Origin: Elusimicrobiales bacterium
GTDB lineage: Bacteria; Elusimicrobiota; Elusimicrobia; Elusimicrobiales; UBA9959
Length of the DNA stretch: 51,240 nt
Assembly: GCA_031082205.1 (NCBI GenBank)
Contig: JAVHLJ010000007.1
Coordinates: 1 to 51,240 of the forward strand
Direction: 5' to 3'
A program made the position numbers and the translations under genes. Under the pieces are notes generated by a model, which was not told where the DNA came from, did no database searches, and saw only the letters and a program-made list of their open reading frames with translations. Below, one piece after another: positions 9,901 to 18,334 of the stretch (position 1 is its first letter; each line of letters begins with the position of its first letter).

Positions 9901-12900
9901 TTCTAAGGTTCCCAGCCCCGGTGACGAGCGGAAAAGCGGCCGATCTGGTGATAGGACAGACGGATTTCGCCTCGTCTTCGTATGGGACAACCGCATTTAA
10001 GTTGAAGGGGCCCAAAGGTATTGCTTTCGGTCCTGATGATGATCTCTGGGTCGCGGATAACAATAATAACCGGGTTCTCAGGTATTCCAGGCCGTTTGCC
10101 AGCGGTATGTCCGCGGACCTTGTGTTGGGACAAACGAACTTTACTTCCGCGGCCAGACCCTTCCCCGGAACGGAAAAAACGCTGGCTTATCCTGCGGACG
10201 TGGATTTTGACGTGGACGGCAACCTGTGGGTTACGGACAATTATAACAACCGCATCCTGATGTTTAGTTTGCCTTTCAGCACCGGGATGTCCGCTTCACT
10301 CGCTGTTGGCGGGAGTCTCACTTCCGGGACACACTACTGTTTGCCTACGGAGCAGGGAGTTTGTTCTCCGGCTGCCGCGGCTTTCGACCGGGATGGTGAT
10401 ATGTATGTGGCGGACCCCGGGAATCAGCGCGTCTTGAAATACAATAGACCATTTCATGCTGATATGCTTCCCAGCGCGGTTCTGGGGCAGCCTGAGTTTA
10501 ACACAAAAGGCGCCGGGTTGGGGCGAGATCGGGTGGGATACGTCAATGGCGTCACCGCAGGCGGGTCGGAGCACGAGTTGATGTTGTGGGTTTCCGATGG
10601 CAACAATAGCCGCGTGCTTGGATTTAAGCAAAGCGGCTTTTCTGCCGTTCCGCTGACGGGATCAGATGTTATGCTCGCATGGCGGCAAAACGGCAATCCG
10701 GAGGGGACCGAATATATCGCAGAGGCATCAACTTCTTCTGACTTTGCTGATGTCGTCTGGATTGGGGGGTGGTCGCCGGCTACGACCGCCGTCGCCGAAA
10801 GCCTGACGGCAGATACGACGGTTTATTTCTCTGTGAAGGCGCGGAACAGCGTTCTAACGGAAACATCTCGGAAATATCTTGGGCGCGTCGCGCCTCCGGT
10901 TGCTGCGGACATTGTGACGGCCAGTACGGTCGCGATCGACGGAATCCCTGAAATCGTTATATCAGCGAAAACCGAAATGTCAGTTCTTTTATCCGACCCC
11001 GGCGAAAGCAGTTATAACATTGCGCTGGCCTCTGCCGCCGCGGACAGGCTAATTCTCGCAAGCAATCTGTATGAAATAGGCCCGGAGGGGGACTATAATC
11101 CGCCGGCGACGCTCACTTTTGTTTACTCCACTTCCACGTTGGCCGCATTGGGCCTGGCTGAGGAAGATATCGCTGTATACGAGTATTTCGCCGGGACCGG
11201 TTGGGTTCGGCTCGAGGGGCAGGTGCTGGATGCCGCGACTCGGAGAATAACAGTCCCGATAACCCGCATCGCTTCACTGTTCGGGATATTCGGGGTGGTA
11301 AGCGACCGCACGCCGCCAGTAACCAGTTTCACTGTAACCGGGAGTTCATGGGCTGTAGGATGGGGGCTGTATGTATCTGCCGGGTCCAGCGTGGCTTTGT
11401 CCGCGTCAGACCCGGTCGTTTACGCCACGTCCAGCGGTGTGGCTTTCACGGAATTCCGGGTGGATGCGGCGACCCCGACCGCGCCTTTCCAGCCTTATTC
11501 CCAGCCCTTCGCGTTGGACGGAGACGGGTTGCGGACGATAGAGTTCCGCAGTCGGGACAATGCCGGCAACCTGGAAGAGATCAGGACGGCCTTTGTCTAC
11601 GTGGACGGCACGCTGCCGCTGACGGAGGCGCTGCTCGCGGGAACGACGGGGCAGAACGGCTGGCACGTCTCGCCCGTGACCGTGATGCTGGTCTCGACGG
11701 ACGCCCTGAGCGGAGTGGTGACAATCTATTATTCGCTCGATGGCGGCGAGACCGCAGTCTACACTTCCTCCTTCGCCGTGGCGGCGGAAGGGCCCCGTTC
11801 GCTGGCCTTCCACGCCGTGGACAATGTCGGCAATATCGAGCCTGAAAGGACGGCGCTGTTCAGGATAGACATGAGCACGCCGGAAATAGCCGCCGTCATT
11901 TCCCCGGTCCCGAACGCGGCCGGCTGGAACAATACGCCGGTCGCGGTGGTGTTCAGCGGCACTGACGCGGTGTCGGGCATAGCCTATTGCAGTTCTTCGT
12001 TCACCATGACCGCGGAAGGACGGGATATCCCGGTCTCCGGTTATTGTGCCGACTACGCCGGCTGGACCTCTACGGCCTCCTTCGCGCTCAACATCGATAC
12101 CGTTGCCCCCGTGTCGTCGGCAGGACTTTCGGGGACGAACGGAAAGAACGATTGGTATATTTCGCCGGTCCTCCTGACGCTGACGTCTACCGACTCTCTA
12201 GCGGGCGTGGCGGCTCTTTATTACAGTACCAGTCCCGAGAGCGCCGCCCTTTATTCCTCTCCGCTGTCCGTCGCGAGCGAGGGCCTGCATACTTACCGGT
12301 ATCGCACCGAAGACCTGGCGGGCAATCTAGAAGAGTGGCGGTTCATCGCTTTCGCCATAGACGTCAGTTCTCCGCTGGTGACGGCCGCGATCACGCCGCA
12401 GGCGAATCCGGCTGGCTGGCATAATCTTCCGCCCACGGTCGTGTTTAGCGGCACCGACAGCGTCTCCGGCGTGGCTTATTGCAGTCCGGACATGACAATC
12501 GGGGCCGAGGGCGCCGGGATAACACTTTCCGGCTATTGCGAGGACTATGCGGGGCTGGTGTCTTCCGCTTCCTACACGGTGAGCGTTGATACTACTCCGC
12601 CGCAGGTCGGATATGTTCTGGCTCCGCAGCCTAATGCCGCAGGCTGGCACAATACTATAGTGACGGCTGTTTTCAGCGGCACCGACGTGCTTTCGGGTAT
12701 AGGGGACTGCTTTTCCGGAGAGATAGACGTGGAGGGGAAAGGTTTAACTCTCCCCGGCTGGTGCCGGGATATGGCCGGCAATGTGGGCTATTCTACCGCG
12801 ACGGCCGATATAGACATGACGCCGCCCGGGATAGTTATCTCTTCGCCGTCGGCGGGGCAGGTGTTCATCGCCACGCGCGGGAAGATAGAGATCGGCTTCG

Positions 12901-15900
12901 CCGTTTCGGACAATCTCGACCCGGCGCCGGTCTTCGGGGCTTTCCTGGTGCAGACGGAGGACCGCGGGAGCCCGCGCGGCGACAGGCCGGCGATCATAGC
13001 CGTGAGCACCGGCCAGGCGATAGAGCCGCTCGATATAGACGACGGGCTCTGGCGGCTGATGGTGAGCGCCACGGATTTCGCCGACAATACCGCTTACCTG
13101 GAAGGCGGCGTGTTCGAGGTTATACACGACGTGCTGCCGCCGGTGAGCGCGCTGGCGGTGACGGGCGCGCCGCGCTATGAGGCCGGCGGGCTGACCTATC
13201 TCACGGACATCACGTCCATGACGCTGACCAGCCTTGACGACCTGGTAGAGCCGCTCGACGGCGCAGGTCTGGGTGTGCGCGGGCAGACGGTCATGGTAAA
13301 GTCCGGTGATACGGCGGTGAAGGAGCTGGCTTTCGTGAATTCCTCGCCCGCGCAGGGGGAGGTGTTAGTCTCCACCTTCGCTTTTGCGGGCTGGTCATTG
13401 CCCGACGGGTTCTACCACCTGGACTACTTCGCCGCGGACGTGCTGGACAATATCGAAGCCGTCAGGCGCTCCACCGTCGCGCTGGACAATACCCCGCCGG
13501 AGGCTTCCGCCGTCCTGGCCGGAACCCCCGGCGAGAACGGCTGGCATATCTCCACCGTGACGGTGAGCCTGTCGGCGGAGGACGGCCTCTCCGGCGTGGC
13601 CGGGACCTTCTACCGGCTCGACGGGAAGCCGGAGAGCGGTTTCGCGGCATATACCGCCGCCTTCGACGTGGCCGGCGAGGGCGAGCACTCGCTGCTCTTC
13701 TACGCCGCGGACAACCTGGGCAATGCCGGCTCCCCGTCGGAGCGGGCTTTCAGGCTGGACCTCACCCCGCCGCTGGTGTCGGAGAGCGTGAGCCCCGCGG
13801 CCAACGAGGCCGGCTGGCATAACAGTACGGTGAGCGTGGTATTCAGCGGCACCGACGCGGTGTCAGGTGTTTCCTACTGCGAGCCGGAGAAAACGGCCTT
13901 CTCCGAGGGCCGCGATATAAAGGTGTCCGGGTACTGCCGCGACTTCGCCGGGCTTTCCAGCACCGCGACCGCCAGGCTGAACATAGACCCGACCAGCCCG
14001 ACTATAACGGCGGACCGGCTGCCGGCTGCCAATAAATACGGGTGGAACAACTCCGACGTGACGGCGCGATTCTACTGTTCCGACGCGCTGTCGGGGATAA
14101 AGTCCTGCCCGGATGAGGTGTTGTTATTCAATGAGGGCGCGGACCAGGGAACGGGCGGCGTGGCCTATGACCATGCCGGCAATTCGTCGAGCGCGGCAGT
14201 GAGCGGGATAAATATCGATAGGGCCGCACCGAAGAGTTCCCTGTCCGTTTCCGGGGACGTGCTGCAGGACGCGGATAAGAGGTACATCAGCCTTAGGACA
14301 GGGATAACGCTGGCGGCATCCGATCCGGTCTCGGGCGGGACCGCCAGCGGCGTGGAAACCATCGAATATCGCATCGATGCCGAGCCGTTCCTCGTCTATA
14401 CCTCGTCGTTCAGCCTGGCCGAAGGCGTCCGGGTCGTGGCGCATCGCGCCCATGATAAGGCGTGGAACACGGAGGCTCCAAAATCGGCCGTATTCCACGT
14501 GGACGCCACGCCGCCTGTGACCTCCTTCTCGGTTGACGGGGCGCGGTACGACGCGAACAGGTTTGTCTATATAACGAAAGATTCCGCCCTATTGCTCTCG
14601 CCCGACGACCCGGTGTCGAACGAGGTTGCCGGCGGGGTGCTGCTGACGAAATACCGGCTCGACGGCGGGGCGTGGGCGGTCTATACGGGCAGTTTCACGA
14701 TAGTGGCCGAGGGCCGGCATACGCTGGAATATCTCAGCTTGGACCGGGTCAATAACACCGAAGCGGTGAAGACGACTGAACTGGTCGTGGACAATACCCC
14801 GCCGGAGGCTTCCGCCGTCCTGGCCGGAACCCCCGGCGAGAACGGCTGGCATATCTCCACCGTGACGGTGAGCCTGTCGGCGGAGGACGGCCTCTCCGGC
14901 GTGGCCGGGACCTTCTACCGGCTCGACGGGAAGCCGGAGAGCGGTTTCGCGGCATATACCGCCGCCTTCGACACGGCCGGCGAGGGCGAGCATTCGCTGC
15001 TGTTCTACGCCGCGGACAACCTGGGCAATGCCGGCTCCCCGTCGGAGCGGGCTTTCAGGCTGGACCTCACCCCGCCGCTGGTGTCGGAGCGCGTGAGCCC
15101 CGCGGCCAACGAGGCCGGCTGGCATAACAGTACGGTGAGCGTGGTGTTCAGCGGCACCGACGCGGTGTCGGGTGTTTCCTACTGCGAGCCGGAGAAGACG
15201 GCCTCTGCCGAAGGGCGCGATATGGAGGTGTCAGGGTACTGCCGCGACTTCGCCGGTCTTTCCAGCACCGCGACCGCCAGGCTGAACATAGACCTGACAA
15301 GCCCGACGGTGCGGATAGAGCGGGCCCCATCGGCGAATGCGCACGGTTGGAATAATAGCGATGTTGCGGCTTCCTTTATCTGCGGCGACGCCCTTTCAGG
15401 CGTTAAGGCATGTCCGCCTGATGTCATCTTCGCCTCCGAAGGCGCCGATCAGGGTGCAAGCGGTGCGGCGTTCGACTATGCTGATAACCGCTCCAGTGCC
15501 GCGATAAGCGGGATAAATCTGGATAAGACGCCGCCTGTAAGCACATTGTCGGCCTCCGGGGATGTATGGTCGACTGCCGGCAATACTTATTTGAGCCTGA
15601 GGTCCGTGATTACGCTATCAGCCGTCGACCCGGTTTCCGGCGGCACGGCAAGCGGTGTTGAAGGCGTGGATTATTACGTTGATCCCGGCGCGTTCGATAT
15701 TTACAGCTCCACGTTCGGGCTTTCCGAGGGGGTGCGTACGGTGCATTACCGCGCGCGTGACAATGCCGGCAATATTGAAACCGCCAGAGCCACGGAGTTC
15801 CTGGTGGACAATACCGCGCCGGTGACGACGCATAATATCGGCAGCCCGTATTATGCCGATGGCGGCGTGAACTATATCACGCCCGCCACGCCGGTCGGTT

Positions 15901-18326
15901 TTACGGCGGCGGACCTGGTCGTCGGCGAAGTGGCCTCGGGTGTAAGCCGGATCGAGGTGTCCATCGACGGAGGTTCATTCGCCGTCTATAGCGCCGCGCT
16001 TAAGTTCGCTGAAGGCAGGCACACGATAAAGTACCGCGCCATGGACAACGTTGGGAATGTGGAGGCCGAGAAAACGCTTGCCGTGCAGAGCGACAACACG
16101 CCGCCGGTCAGCCGCTGGGTGGTAAGTTCCGGCGCGAATATCGAACTGGACGGGAGGTTTTACCTCAACGCGGCGGGCAAGATCGCCCTGGAAAGCGCGG
16201 ATCCCGCCGTTAACGGTGTGGCCTCCGGCGTGGAGGGTATATATTACGGCGTGGACGCCGCTCCAGGCGTCCAGTACTCGGCGCCGTTCGGCCTCGCCGA
16301 AGGCGTGCGCACTCTGAACTACGGCGGCCGGGACAATGTGGCCAACGCCGAAGTGGTCCGGTCCACCGTGATATACGCGGATGGGTCGGCCCCGGTCAGT
16401 GAATTGTCGGTTTCCGGCGATCAGTACCGCGGCGCCGGGCTTTACGTCAGCAGTCGGTCGCTGGTAGTGATAGCCGCCGCGGACCCGGTGATCGGTGGCG
16501 TGGCCTCGGGCGTGCGGGATACGCTCTACGCCGTGGACGGAGGTGTGTTCGCGGTTTATTCGCCGTTCAGCCTGACGGGCGAGGGGCGGCGGACGGTCGC
16601 GTTCTATTCGTCCGACCGGGTGGACAATGTCGAGAAGGCCAGGACCTCCGGATTGTTGGTGGACGGCACCCCGCCTGCGACCGCCTTCTCGGTCGCGGGA
16701 GCGCGCTACGATGCGGACGGGCTGATATATATCACGAAGGATTCCGGTCTGCTGTTGTCCGTTGACGACCCTGTGTCGAACGAAGTGGCCAGCGGGGTCT
16801 TGATGACACGCTACCGTATCGACGGCGGGGTGTGGACGGTCTATACGGGCAGTTTCACGATAACGGCCGAGGGGCGGCATACGCTGGAATACCTGAGTCT
16901 CGACCGGGTCAATAATACCGAAGCGGTGAAACTGGTCGAACTGGCCGTCGATAATACGCCGCCCGTTTCTTCGATAAGCCTGGGCGAGCCTAAATTCACG
17001 GCCTTCGGGCTGAGCGTGCTGACGCCGGCCACGCCGGTTGCGCTGTCGGCTTATGACCCGGTCGCCGGCGAGGTCGCCTCAGGGCTCGGGGGTATCTCGT
17101 ATGAACTGGTCCCCTATGGCGCTTCTTCCGGCGAACGGCGGAGCTACCTGGAGCCGTTCACCCTGCCGCAGGGCGCCTGGGAAGTGCGGTTCTGGTCGGA
17201 CGACAAGGTCGGCAATACGGAGCCCATGAAGTCCGTAGTCCTGGCCGTGAGCACATTGCAGCGCGACGCGCTGGCCTCCGTGACCGGGCTGGCCGCTACC
17301 GGCAATTCCGACATAGCGGGCGCGGTGCGCTCCAACGGCGAAGTGTCCGTGGCGGGCAGCGCGCGGATACTGGGCGATGTGACGGCGGCCGCGATAACCC
17401 TTACCGGCAAAAAGGCGGAGATAACCGGCGTGCGGACCGAATCCTCCGGGACATTGTCGCCCGAACCTATACCGCTGACGCTCATAGAGAACTTCGTGAC
17501 CGCCGCCGGCGATGAAGTTAACGCCGGCGTGCCGGAGCGCTATCTTGTGGATGGCAGGCTGGTGGTCGGCGAGCAGGCCGAGCTGGTGCTGGCCACTGGG
17601 ACTTACCGCTTCGCGGGCATAGAACTGGCCGGCGGCTGCGCGGTAAGGGCCGGCGGGCCGGTGGATATACTGGTGGAGGGAGATATAGTCATAAGCGGCG
17701 GCAGCGGGCTCAACGCCGAAGGGCCGGCTTCGCGTATGAAAATCTTCCTTAATAAAGCCTCCACCGTGACTTTCGCCGGCGGCGGCAAGGTGGCGGCTTA
17801 TTTCTACGCGCCTTACGCGCATCTGGAATTGTCCGGTAACGCGCTGCTCGGCGGCCACTACTTCGCGGGGTCCTCGTCGGTCAGCGGCAACGGGAATATC
17901 GTGCAGGCCGGCGAATCTTTGCCCGAGCCCGCGCCGCTCACCGCGGGTGATAAGTCCAGGACCTCCGGCTTCACCACGGCCGACGCCTCTTACGGAGTGC
18001 TGGCCGGGCCGGACGCCGCGTTCCGGCTGGGCGAGGTGTACGTCTTCCCCAATCCGGCGCTGCGCGGGGCAGCGCCGACGTTCCACTTCGAATGCGGCGT
18101 GGCCGACAGCGTGAACATAAAGATATACACCACGTCGGGCAGGTTCGCGCATGAAACGACGCTGACGGGGATGCCGGTGGCGCTCGACGACGGCAACGGG
18201 CTGGCCTACGCCTATGAATACGCCTGGCGGGAGCATATACCGAGCGGCGTGTATTATTACCTCATAGAGGCGTCAAAGGCCGGGCAGAAGATGAAAAAGA
18301 CCGGCAAATTCGCGGTGGTCCGATAG
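3924..18326 (+). CDS. Giant multi-domain surface protein (FN3, NHL propellers, Ig-like repeats, Por/FlgD-like C-terminus)
   Basis: A 4800-residue exported protein with an N-terminal signal peptide (about 1-30). Visible domains in order: an unassigned beta-rich region (30-450); three FN3-like domains (455-755); five Ig-like units (755-1245); an FN3-like unit; an NHL beta-propeller (1340-1700); two FN3-like units; a second NHL propeller (1885-2235); an FN3-like unit; a ZU5-like region (2320-2460); 22 Ig-like units (2465-4445); a beta-helix/bactofilin-like domain resembling DUF7305 (4450-4663); and a C-terminal domain (4704-4800) starting VYVFPNP and containing SGVYYYLIEA, as in FlgD-like/type IX sorting domains. 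Ig units begin with D-x-TPP and carry D-x-x-S/G-N. Seven carry paired Cys. The gene overlaps the rhodanese by ATGA and precedes a PorV homologue by 8 bp. An adhesin or cell-surface role is inferred. Confidence 0.9.
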   Translation: MTLRRGGYLGLLLAAVCAWHGASPAGASAAVCAEVRLEIKQEAALEREAFDARLEINNNFPAYGLENFRVNVLVKDASGRTADGLFFVKVSSRQGINAVDGTGLVQPASTATVNWLIIPSAGAGGTNPLGLKYSVRADISYLLNGAAQSLSTFEDFITVKPQPELRLQYLLPFEVFADEPLTEDVIEPVEPFALGIRVVNAGYGPAADFRINSGQPEIVENKQGLVVDFKLLGTYVGRVRTADTLLVPFGTIPAGGVGQASWIMATSLSGRFTQFKATFTHSAELGGALTSLVRDVTTYTLVKDVLVDLPGRDGHFDFLVNTTTPRGAIEALLDAGGDVVPDLIFESDQPEPIAVLRASAELSGAPSASDPARTLRLTGGAAPGLWVYASAPVPDGTPLASVRRSDGRTLAPANAWISRHFNRSSKTYSYRLNILDYDVPESAEYRAGLALAAVDLPPSAVGNLSAAPGGGGAVALSWSAPGEDGYVGDMIGAGYLIQAEHDAGAVFGPANAQVKITTNTSPGAAQTYIVRGLAGNGEYHLRLWTQDTAGNISAVSNPAQAWAALNSPAGGSAAALSSDSVRTDWTIGNNWLPVGYQVVAATAPGAPHAFASPVYDLVVTSHIFSGLAPDTTYFFAGRAVNTDTLAVSTDAALGSAVTLAAAPAAPVFIVHYTSFTVAWSGEGNPPWTQYLVEISTAAEGLPVLASGGWAAGVERYFDGLSGDTTYHVRAKARNGAGVETASVNLGSLKTRLADILPPVTTIAFSGPVFGTDPVFISGLTGITLSALDDAAAPGDDLGSVAEVYYAVDADTFTVYAGTFTLSGDGVRTVSYYAVDAAGNAEAVKTSTVTVDNTAPSAGLEIAGTVFSSASVSYVVPAATVTLAAYDVASGVRELYYEVSGSTYSAAASSVTLALPEGMHTLSYSAADNLGNLSQVLVSSLAVDGTPPVSTATLAGLYSGGIYTSSVVVTLSADDALSGVLETRYSLNGGAELVYSGPFAVEEDGEYVLAFRSTDRTGNTETTRTLRFSILKAPSDADPPETVLAFGGVHYNDGSADFVSPSAGYLSLSSTDSASGVAGIYYLIDPSEEILLAGLGPATTPLFNIYVSTFSLPEGVRVVAYGAADLAGNFEALKTTTVYSDGTPPESWFEVDGSSGSDDLGNIVIAAGSAIRLEAEDPVAGGVSSGISLIMYEIVEHRAGAAILLSSGAYSAGFILSTGTYSLSFHARDHLGNVESGPSLGILVPLAVQGPGFSGVPLSTSAILWAWVELVDAEGYQVVTSTGGILSPVLPAGTTSYVQEALSANTRVDCFLRAYTSSGDVDSPLVAAATLAVLPGTVEVFDNGQNADFVLGQPDLFSSSPGLAANRLRMPRGVTVDPEGNVWVSDYANNRVLRFSNLSANGAAADLVIGQPDFVSDYGTSSADRLSHPAGIAFDQSGNLWVADEYCRIVRFSRPFSNGMSADLILGAADFTSYRQCTAAANRIQQLILGMRFDAGGRLWVADAWNHRVIAFSPPFTNGMNASIVLGQSDFVSSGYSYYLPQPNKLYSPMDIDFDSSGNAVIADTLNGRVLVFKEPFGNGMPADIVIGQADMFSSPATTGDRTPSQSRLVTPAALELDDFDGLYVADTLNNRIVKFSPPFSDGMAAALVLGQYDFNSGFNVNLSGSLSYPYDTALSGLVFSDEQNRLWVSDAGNNRVLMFKPVRSGVFRDIGRSSFTVRWLTEGNSPGTDYEVQIASDKEFASGPVLSSIVRVSDHGFTGLRGGSRYYARVRAINSLGNPTEWVSLHYTMTTPDPSTDFRGVPLSADSIRWEWGALPPGEKLQIFSSTGGVVSGVLPPGTTYFVQHGLAANTSYSNYLRNINIVGSANSLSANAVTFANPPRSVEPFQNGQGSEVVIGEADFNSVTWETSQSQLGGGSTALDRDGNLWVVDKSACRILRFSPPFFVGMAANVVIGQEDYSSSSCGISDRKLYLPEGIVFDKENALWVSDFANRILRFPAPVTSGKAADLVIGQTDFASSSYGTTAFKLKGPKGIAFGPDDDLWVADNNNNRVLRYSRPFASGMSADLVLGQTNFTSAARPFPGTEKTLAYPADVDFDVDGNLWVTDNYNNRILMFSLPFSTGMSASLAVGGSLTSGTHYCLPTEQGVCSPAAAAFDRDGDMYVADPGNQRVLKYNRPFHADMLPSAVLGQPEFNTKGAGLGRDRVGYVNGVTAGGSEHELMLWVSDGNNSRVLGFKQSGFSAVPLTGSDVMLAWRQNGNPEGTEYIAEASTSSDFADVVWIGGWSPATTAVAESLTADTTVYFSVKARNSVLTETSRKYLGRVAPPVAADIVTASTVAIDGIPEIVISAKTEMSVLLSDPGESSYNIALASAAADRLILASNLYEIGPEGDYNPPATLTFVYSTSTLAALGLAEEDIAVYEYFAGTGWVRLEGQVLDAATRRITVPITRIASLFGIFGVVSDRTPPVTSFTVTGSSWAVGWGLYVSAGSSVALSASDPVVYATSSGVAFTEFRVDAATPTAPFQPYSQPFALDGDGLRTIEFRSRDNAGNLEEIRTAFVYVDGTLPLTEALLAGTTGQNGWHVSPVTVMLVSTDALSGVVTIYYSLDGGETAVYTSSFAVAAEGPRSLAFHAVDNVGNIEPERTALFRIDMSTPEIAAVISPVPNAAGWNNTPVAVVFSGTDAVSGIAYCSSSFTMTAEGRDIPVSGYCADYAGWTSTASFALNIDTVAPVSSAGLSGTNGKNDWYISPVLLTLTSTDSLAGVAALYYSTSPESAALYSSPLSVASEGLHTYRYRTEDLAGNLEEWRFIAFAIDVSSPLVTAAITPQANPAGWHNLPPTVVFSGTDSVSGVAYCSPDMTIGAEGAGITLSGYCEDYAGLVSSASYTVSVDTTPPQVGYVLAPQPNAAGWHNTIVTAVFSGTDVLSGIGDCFSGEIDVEGKGLTLPGWCRDMAGNVGYSTATADIDMTPPGIVISSPSAGQVFIATRGKIEIGFAVSDNLDPAPVFGAFLVQTEDRGSPRGDRPAIIAVSTGQAIEPLDIDDGLWRLMVSATDFADNTAYLEGGVFEVIHDVLPPVSALAVTGAPRYEAGGLTYLTDITSMTLTSLDDLVEPLDGAGLGVRGQTVMVKSGDTAVKELAFVNSSPAQGEVLVSTFAFAGWSLPDGFYHLDYFAADVLDNIEAVRRSTVALDNTPPEASAVLAGTPGENGWHISTVTVSLSAEDGLSGVAGTFYRLDGKPESGFAAYTAAFDVAGEGEHSLLFYAADNLGNAGSPSERAFRLDLTPPLVSESVSPAANEAGWHNSTVSVVFSGTDAVSGVSYCEPEKTAFSEGRDIKVSGYCRDFAGLSSTATARLNIDPTSPTITADRLPAANKYGWNNSDVTARFYCSDALSGIKSCPDEVLLFNEGADQGTGGVAYDHAGNSSSAAVSGINIDRAAPKSSLSVSGDVLQDADKRYISLRTGITLAASDPVSGGTASGVETIEYRIDAEPFLVYTSSFSLAEGVRVVAHRAHDKAWNTEAPKSAVFHVDATPPVTSFSVDGARYDANRFVYITKDSALLLSPDDPVSNEVAGGVLLTKYRLDGGAWAVYTGSFTIVAEGRHTLEYLSLDRVNNTEAVKTTELVVDNTPPEASAVLAGTPGENGWHISTVTVSLSAEDGLSGVAGTFYRLDGKPESGFAAYTAAFDTAGEGEHSLLFYAADNLGNAGSPSERAFRLDLTPPLVSERVSPAANEAGWHNSTVSVVFSGTDAVSGVSYCEPEKTASAEGRDMEVSGYCRDFAGLSSTATARLNIDLTSPTVRIERAPSANAHGWNNSDVAASFICGDALSGVKACPPDVIFASEGADQGASGAAFDYADNRSSAAISGINLDKTPPVSTLSASGDVWSTAGNTYLSLRSVITLSAVDPVSGGTASGVEGVDYYVDPGAFDIYSSTFGLSEGVRTVHYRARDNAGNIETARATEFLVDNTAPVTTHNIGSPYYADGGVNYITPATPVGFTAADLVVGEVASGVSRIEVSIDGGSFAVYSAALKFAEGRHTIKYRAMDNVGNVEAEKTLAVQSDNTPPVSRWVVSSGANIELDGRFYLNAAGKIALESADPAVNGVASGVEGIYYGVDAAPGVQYSAPFGLAEGVRTLNYGGRDNVANAEVVRSTVIYADGSAPVSELSVSGDQYRGAGLYVSSRSLVVIAAADPVIGGVASGVRDTLYAVDGGVFAVYSPFSLTGEGRRTVAFYSSDRVDNVEKARTSGLLVDGTPPATAFSVAGARYDADGLIYITKDSGLLLSVDDPVSNEVASGVLMTRYRIDGGVWTVYTGSFTITAEGRHTLEYLSLDRVNNTEAVKLVELAVDNTPPVSSISLGEPKFTAFGLSVLTPATPVALSAYDPVAGEVASGLGGISYELVPYGASSGERRSYLEPFTLPQGAWEVRFWSDDKVGNTEPMKSVVLAVSTLQRDALASVTGLAATGNSDIAGAVRSNGEVSVAGSARILGDVTAAAITLTGKKAEITGVRTESSGTLSPEPIPLTLIENFVTAAGDEVNAGVPERYLVDGRLVVGEQAELVLATGTYRFAGIELAGGCAVRAGGPVDILVEGDIVISGGSGLNAEGPASRMKIFLNKASTVTFAGGGKVAAYFYAPYAHLELSGNALLGGHYFAGSSSVSGNGNIVQAGESLPEPAPLTAGDKSRTSGFTTADASYGVLAGPDAAFRLGEVYVFPNPALRGAAPTFHFECGVADSVNIKIYTTSGRFAHETTLTGMPVALDDGNGLAYAYEYAWREHIPSGVYYYLIEASKAGQKMKKTGKFAVVR
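13483..13989 (+). repeat. Long direct repeat inside the giant gene, copy 1
   Basis: This 507-bp segment encodes most of two Ig-like units and recurs 1305 bp (435 codons) downstream. The first 185 bases are identical between copies. The remainder differs at scattered positions, mostly synonymous, which points to a recent internal duplication or gene conversion. Confidence 0.9.
14788..15294 (+). repeat. Long direct repeat inside the giant gene, copy 2
   Basis: Second copy of the 13483-13989 repeat, in the same reading frame. Between the two copies lie further Ig-like units, one of which (about 14526-14780) has its own close paralogue near 16684-16940. The array therefore appears to have grown by duplicating blocks of several domains. 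Confidence 0.9.
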
Positions 18327-18334
18327 GAGGCCTT

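Noticed and set aside
7940-10630. CRISPR-like spacing of repeats
   Set aside because: The periodicity comes from NHL protein repeats; the DNA repeats are divergent and there are no cas genes.
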